Assembly: GCA_028290245.1 (NCBI GenBank)
Contig: JAQGKG010000196.1
Location: 1 to 17,803 of the forward strand
Reading direction: 5' to 3'
Source of the DNA: Devosia sp.
GTDB taxonomy: Bacteria; Pseudomonadota; Alphaproteobacteria; Rhizobiales; Devosiaceae
Length of the DNA: 17,803 nucleotides
Shown here: one piece after another, positions 13,992 to 17,803 of the stretch
How the letters are laid out: each line of letters begins with the position of its first letter
How positions within the stretch are numbered: the stretch's first letter is position 1
Position numbers and translations under genes: made by a program
The notes under the pieces: model-generated
Databases searched by the model: none
What the model saw: only the letters and a program-made list of their open reading frames with translations
Told to the model about the DNA's origin: nothing

Positions 13992-15794
13992 ATGAGTCGC
14001 AAGAAACTCTTCAAGGCCGACGCGTTTTCCAACGTGCTCGGATTTACCTTCCGTCATTGGGCCAAGCAGCCGTTGCGGGCCGGGTTCATTGCCCTGCTGG
14101 TGCTGGCAGCAACCATGGCCGAAGCCTTCAGCCCGATCTTTGCCGGCCGGCTGGTCGATGCCGTTGCCTCGGGCAGCGGGCGGGACGATGCGTTCTGGAT
14201 TCCGGCTGTGACCGCCTTCGTAGCCATGACCGTGCTGTATCTCAGCTCGGTGATCCTGCGGCAGTTCGTGTTCTTCAACCTGATACCGTTCACGCTCAAG
14301 ATGATGACTGACGTCATCGCCAATGCCTTTGTGCGGGTGCAGCGTTTCTCGACCGACTGGCATGCCAACAGCTTTGCCGGTTCCACCGTGCGCAAGATCA
14401 CGCGTGGCTCGGGCGCCATCGACCTGCTCAATGACGTGCTGCTGATCGCGCTGCTGCCCTCGCTGGTCATGCTGGTTGGCGCCACCGTAATCTTGGGCCT
14501 GTTCTGGCCGGTGATGGGACTGGTGGTTGGGCTCGGCTCGCTGATCTATGTTGGCGTCACCACCTGGCTATCGGTGAGCTTCGTGGCGCCAGCCGGTGCC
14601 TTGGCCAATACCTGGGACACAAGGATGGGCGGCGCGCTGGCCGACGCCGTGAGCTGTAACTCGGTGGTGAAAGCCTTCGGCGCCGAGACCCGCGAGGAGA
14701 GCATTCTTGCAGTGGTCGTCGGCAAGTGGCGCAAGCGCACGCGGCGCGTCTGGCAGCGTGGCACGCTGAATGGTGGCGCGCAGGGCCTGATGATGGCCGT
14801 GATGCAGGCGGCGATCCTCGGCACGGCATTGCTGCTGTGGCAGCAGGGCGCTGCGACGCCGGGCGATATTACGTTCGTGCTGACCATGTTCTTTGTGTTG
14901 CAGGGCCACCTGCGCGACGTCGGCCAGCACATCCGCAACCTGCAGCGCTCGGTCAACGACATGGAGGAGCTGGTGGCGCTCGATCGCCAGACCTATGGCA
15001 TCGAGGACAAGAAGGGGGCGCCGGAAATTCGCATCGGCGAGGGAGCCATCGCCTTCGACAATGTGACGTTCCAGTATGGTTCGCACCGCACGCCGCTGTA
15101 TCGCGATTTCTCGGTGAAGATCGAGCCGGGGCAGCGGGTGGGACTTGTGGGGCATTCGGGATCGGGAAAGACGACGTTCGTCAAGCTGATCCAGCGGCTG
15201 TATGACGTCAATCAGGGCGCCATCACCATTGACGACCAGAACATCGCCGATGTGCAGCAATCGAGCCTGCGCGGCCAGATCGCCATCGTGCAGCAGGAGC
15301 CAATCCTGTTTCACCGGACGCTGGCCGAGAACATCGCCTATGCCCGTCCAGATGCTACGCGTGCCGAGATCGAGATGGCGGCACAGCAAGCCAATGCGCA
15401 TGACTTCATCGTCAACCTGCCCAAGGGTTATGAGACCATGGTAGGCGAGCGCGGCGTCAAGCTATCGGGTGGAGAGCGTCAGCGAGTAGCCATCGCGCGG
15501 GCGTGCCTGGCGGATGCACGGGTGCTGATCCTCGATGAGGCGACCTCGAGCCTCGACAGCGAAAGCGAAGTGCAGATCCAGGAGGCGATGGAACGGCTGA
15601 TGGTCGGCCGGACCACACTGGTGATTGCGCATCGGTTGTCGACGGTGGTGTCGCTTGATCGGCTGCTGGTGTTCGACAAGGGCCGCATCGTAGAGGAAGG
15701 CGATCACCAGTCGCTGATCCGGCTCAATGGCGGGATCTATCGCCGGCTGTTCGAGCGCCAGGCGCTGGAACTGACCAAGGGGCTGGTTGCATGA
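13992..15794 (+). CDS. ABC exporter half-transporter (fused membrane and ATPase domains)
   Basis: Inner-membrane protein of 600 residues of the multidrug/lipid exporter type (ABC transporter type 1 plus ATPase). The membrane domain (about 25-320) has six expected spans, for example near 30-50, 70-95, 150-172, 174-196 and 262-284. The ATPase (from about 352) has Walker A GHSGSGKT (387-394), the Q-loop at Gln434/435, signature LSGGERQR (491-498), Walker B VLILDE (511-516) and the H-loop His547 (IAHRLS). All catalytic residues are intact, so it should work as a homodimer. Substrate is unknown. No good Shine-Dalgarno is seen before ATG 13992, but no better start exists. It stands alone between two palindromic repeat blocks, has a long structured leader, and ends in a strong terminator. 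Confidence 0.9.
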   Translation: MSRKKLFKADAFSNVLGFTFRHWAKQPLRAGFIALLVLAATMAEAFSPIFAGRLVDAVASGSGRDDAFWIPAVTAFVAMTVLYLSSVILRQFVFFNLIPFTLKMMTDVIANAFVRVQRFSTDWHANSFAGSTVRKITRGSGAIDLLNDVLLIALLPSLVMLVGATVILGLFWPVMGLVVGLGSLIYVGVTTWLSVSFVAPAGALANTWDTRMGGALADAVSCNSVVKAFGAETREESILAVVVGKWRKRTRRVWQRGTLNGGAQGLMMAVMQAAILGTALLLWQQGAATPGDITFVLTMFFVLQGHLRDVGQHIRNLQRSVNDMEELVALDRQTYGIEDKKGAPEIRIGEGAIAFDNVTFQYGSHRTPLYRDFSVKIEPGQRVGLVGHSGSGKTTFVKLIQRLYDVNQGAITIDDQNIADVQQSSLRGQIAIVQQEPILFHRTLAENIAYARPDATRAEIEMAAQQANAHDFIVNLPKGYETMVGERGVKLSGGERQRVAIARACLADARVLILDEATSSLDSESEVQIQEAMERLMVGRTTLVIAHRLSTVVSLDRLLVFDKGRIVEEGDHQSLIRLNGGIYRRLFERQALELTKGLVA

Positions 15795-15799
15795 AGTGA

Positions 15800-15829
15800 A
15801 ACGCCGGGGTGTGGGCCCCGGCGTTTTTG
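15800..15829 (+). terminator. Rho-independent terminator of the ABC exporter gene
   Basis: AACGCCGGGG (15800-15809) pairs perfectly over 10 bases with CCCCGGCGTT (15816-15825) around TGTGGG, followed by TTTGT. It begins 5 bases after the exporter stop. This is the clearest terminator in the window. Confidence 0.88.
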
Positions 15830-15851
15830 TTCTCGATGATGCAGCTAGTTT

Positions 15852-15950
15852 GCCCTCCCACCCCCTTGAGGGGAGGGAGGGGAGGGGGTCCTTCCGTGGT
15901 CATCCAATCGACCCCCACCCTCATTCCCTCCCCTCAAGGGGGAGGGAGGC
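15852..15950. repeat. Paired inverted GC-rich palindromic repeats
   Basis: Two roughly 40-base arms (15852-15890 and 15910-15950) face each other across a 19-base centre. Each contains a CCCCTTGAGGGGAGGG-type palindrome and ends toward the centre in GGGGGTC/GACCCCC; the arms align with a few substitutions. The whole could fold into a large cruciform or RNA hairpin. It fills the gap between the exporter terminator and the convergent chemoreceptor stop, and is related to the block at 13466-13612. Confidence 0.72.
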
Positions 15951-15955
15951 GCAGA

Positions 15956-17803
15956 TCAGGCAGCGCGCGACATGCCGCGACGGGCGGCGGGGGCGTTTTC
16001 ATTCACCTTGAAGATTTCGACGATCGCATCCAACTGGGTGGCCTGGTTTTCGGTCTGCTCGATGGCGGCGTTCATTTCTTCGACCAGCGCGGCATTGTGC
16101 TGGGTCATTTCGTCCATCTGGCGGACGGCGATGCTGACTTCGGTGATGCCGGTGGACTGTTCTTGGCTGTCGCGCGAAATGCCTTCCATCAGGGTCGAGC
16201 TGGAGCGGACGCCTTCCAGCATGCCGTTGAGGCGTTCAGCGGCGTCGGCAACCAAGCGGCTGCCGTCTTTGACTTCCTTGGCACTTTGCTCAATCAGCAC
16301 CTTCACGTCGGCCGAGGCGGACGCGGCGGACTGCGCGAGGCGGCGGACTTCGACAGCCACCACCGCAAAGCCCTTGCCGGCATCGCCCGCACGGGCGGCT
16401 TCGACCGAAGCATTGAGCGCAAGCAGGTTGGTCTGGAAGGCGATGTCGTCGATCAGGCCGATGATGTTGGAAATCTTGGCGGAGGAGGTGGTGATGCGCT
16501 CCATCGCGCCGGTCGCCTGAGCCATCACGGCGCCGCCCTGTTCGGCCGAGATGGTGACCTTGGTGGCATTGCCATTGGCATCCTGGGCGCGCTTGGCGTT
16601 TTCCATGACCGTGGTGGCCAGCTGTTCCATAGCCGCGGAAGTCTCTTCGATGGTCGCTGCCTGGCGGGTGGTGCGCTCGCTGAGATCGTTGGCACCGGCG
16701 AGGATTTCGCCGGTCGCGGTCTTGAGCGAGCGCGAGGTGCCGCGCAACTGGGCGACGATATCGGCCAGCTTTTCGGCCACCGCGTTGGTATTGTCCTTGA
16801 GGGCGCCGAAAGCACCTTCGTAGTGGCCGGAGACGCGATGGGTCAGGTCGGTATTGGCGATGGCCGAGAGCACAGTGCCGGTTTCGGCAAGGCCGCGATC
16901 GACGGTGTCGACTAGGCCGTTGACGCTGTCGGCAAGGCTGTTCAGTTCGCTGTCGCTGAAATCGGTCGGCACGCGCTGGGTGAAATTGCCGGCGCTGGCG
17001 GCCTTCATCACCGAGCCGAGTTCGGCCTGCAGCAGGGACATCATGTCAGCGCGTTCGACAATCGAGAGGTTGCGGGCGGCTTCTTCGGCACTGAGGGCCG
17101 CGACGCGCTTGGCGTTCTGGCGGAACACTTCGACGGCACGGGCCATGGCGCCGATTTCGTCCTTGGCGTCAGCATTGGCAATGGTGATGTCGAGCTTGCC
17201 ATCGGCCAGCTCGCTCATGGTCTGGGTCAGGTTGCGAACCGGATTGACGATGGTCCGACCGCCGATCAGGAGACTAGCGCCGACGCCGATGACAATACCG
17301 ACGGCAGCAGAGATGGCGAGGGTCAGCATGGCGTTGAAGGCCGAAGCTTCGGCATCGGCGCGCATGGTGCCCATCAGTTCACCCGAATAGGTACTGTAGA
17401 TCTTGATGGTGTCGGTCACGACCTTTTGGGCTTCGAGTGCCGCGCTGAGGGAAGCATTGAGGGCTGCCGCGTCGAAGGGCTGGGCCGCGGCAACGGTCAA
17501 CATCTCGTTGATCTTGCCGAAATAGGCATCCATCACCGGCTTAACGGCGGCAAGCTGGGTGAGCTCGGTAGCGTCGGCAGCAGCTTCGATGATCGGGAAG
17601 CGCGCCTTCATCTCGGTCTGGCGGCGCTCTGCCTGGGCAACAAAGTCGGGATTGGCCGGGTCCAGCGTCAACTGGTACGTCATACGGCTGATGGCGATGA
17701 CGTCCATGCGCAGGTCCATGGCCTCGCGAGCGGCCACTTCCTTGGCGCCGACGGTGTTCATCACATTGCTCAGCGAGCTCAGTTCACGCCAGCCGATGGC
17801 GGC
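15956..17803 (-). CDS. Methyl-accepting chemotaxis protein (5' end outside window)
   Basis: The frame stays open to the right edge, so the true start with the first membrane span lies beyond 17803; at least 615 residues are present. Numbering from the GTG codon at 17764, about 130 residues of helical periplasmic sensor come first, then a membrane span near 143-170, a HAMP domain starting at TIVNPVRNLTQTMSELADGK, a second HAMP-like segment (SAGNFTQRVPTDFSD to SVNGLVDTVDRG), and the long coiled-coil signalling domain. The hairpin tip, which contacts CheA and CheW, reads IDDIAFQTNLLALNASVEAA and is fully conserved. The C-terminus (ARRGMSRAA) lacks an NWETF-type tether for CheR/CheB. The ligand is unknown. 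A palindromic repeat lies directly after the stop. Confidence 0.92.
   Translation of the reverse strand, partial: AAIGWRELSSLSNVMNTVGAKEVAAREAMDLRMDVIAISRMTYQLTLDPANPDFVAQAERRQTEMKARFPIIEAAADATELTQLAAVKPVMDAYFGKINEMLTVAAAQPFDAAALNASLSAALEAQKVVTDTIKIYSTYSGELMGTMRADAEASAFNAMLTLAISAAVGIVIGVGASLLIGGRTIVNPVRNLTQTMSELADGKLDITIANADAKDEIGAMARAVEVFRQNAKRVAALSAEEAARNLSIVERADMMSLLQAELGSVMKAASAGNFTQRVPTDFSDSELNSLADSVNGLVDTVDRGLAETGTVLSAIANTDLTHRVSGHYEGAFGALKDNTNAVAEKLADIVAQLRGTSRSLKTATGEILAGANDLSERTTRQAATIEETSAAMEQLATTVMENAKRAQDANGNATKVTISAEQGGAVMAQATGAMERITTSSAKISNIIGLIDDIAFQTNLLALNASVEAARAGDAGKGFAVVAVEVRRLAQSAASASADVKVLIEQSAKEVKDGSRLVADAAERLNGMLEGVRSSSTLMEGISRDSQEQSTGITEVSIAVRQMDEMTQHNAALVEEMNAAIEQTENQATQLDAIVEIFKVNENAPAARRGMSRAA

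Noticed and set aside
13755..14363. 202-codon - strand frame across the exporter leader and start
   Set aside because: The product is rich in H, G, R and E without a recognisable fold, and it overlaps the exporter membrane domain.
13466..15950. CRISPR array or IS-element ends
   Set aside because: The repeats are palindromic, unequal and not regularly spaced with unique spacers; no transposase or cas gene lies between them, only an ABC exporter.
15809..16915. Long + strand frame opposite the chemoreceptor
   Set aside because: It begins in the terminator/repeat region and has a low-complexity G/D/A-rich product without domain signals.

Overview
The window looks like a chromosomal segment of a high-GC alphaproteobacterium, probably of the order Hyphomicrobiales and perhaps Devosia-like. 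This rests on the G+C-rich codon use, the GC-rich palindromic intergenic repeats, and the style of the chemoreceptor and sugar-ABC genes. The genus is inferred by eye, not by database search.

Left edge (1-1583, + strand). The last 44 codons of a soluble pyridine nucleotide transhydrogenase (SthA-like) are followed by a second flavoprotein of the same class I disulfide oxidoreductase superfamily.

Centre (about 1600-11150). This is a sugar-acid catabolic locus best explained as the oxidative (non-phosphorylating) L-fucose pathway. On the - strand are an IclR-family regulator, a COG3618 amidohydrolase (fuconolactonase-like) and a TIM-barrel isomerase/epimerase. Reading away from the regulator on the + strand are a CUT2 sugar ABC transporter (ATPase, permease, periplasmic binding protein), a short-chain dehydrogenase with the residues of 2-keto-3-deoxy-L-fuconate dehydrogenase, and L-fuconate dehydratase. 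An opposite-strand diguanylate cyclase sits between the dehydrogenase and the dehydratase. Together these would import a sugar, hydrolyse its lactone, dehydrate the aldonate and oxidise the 2-keto-3-deoxy acid. No fucose dehydrogenase (first oxidation) and no certain 2,4-diketo-acid hydrolase (last step) is present. The nearest candidate for the last step is an FAH-superfamily protein just downstream, on the opposite strand.

Right part (11198-17803). A translationally coupled pair (FAH/MhpD-like protein and M29 aminopeptidase, - strand) is followed by a 39-residue membrane microprotein, then a GC-rich palindromic repeat block. Next come a roughly 370-base non-coding stretch with several hairpins, an exporter-type ABC protein with a strong terminator, a second palindromic repeat block, and the 3' part of a chemoreceptor gene that runs off the right edge.

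No mobile element, CRISPR array, tRNA or rRNA was seen. The parts least explained by known families are the structured leader at 13620-13991, the CGTTCA-rich region at 2426-2713, the microprotein, the FAH/M29 pairing and the cyclase inside the sugar locus.
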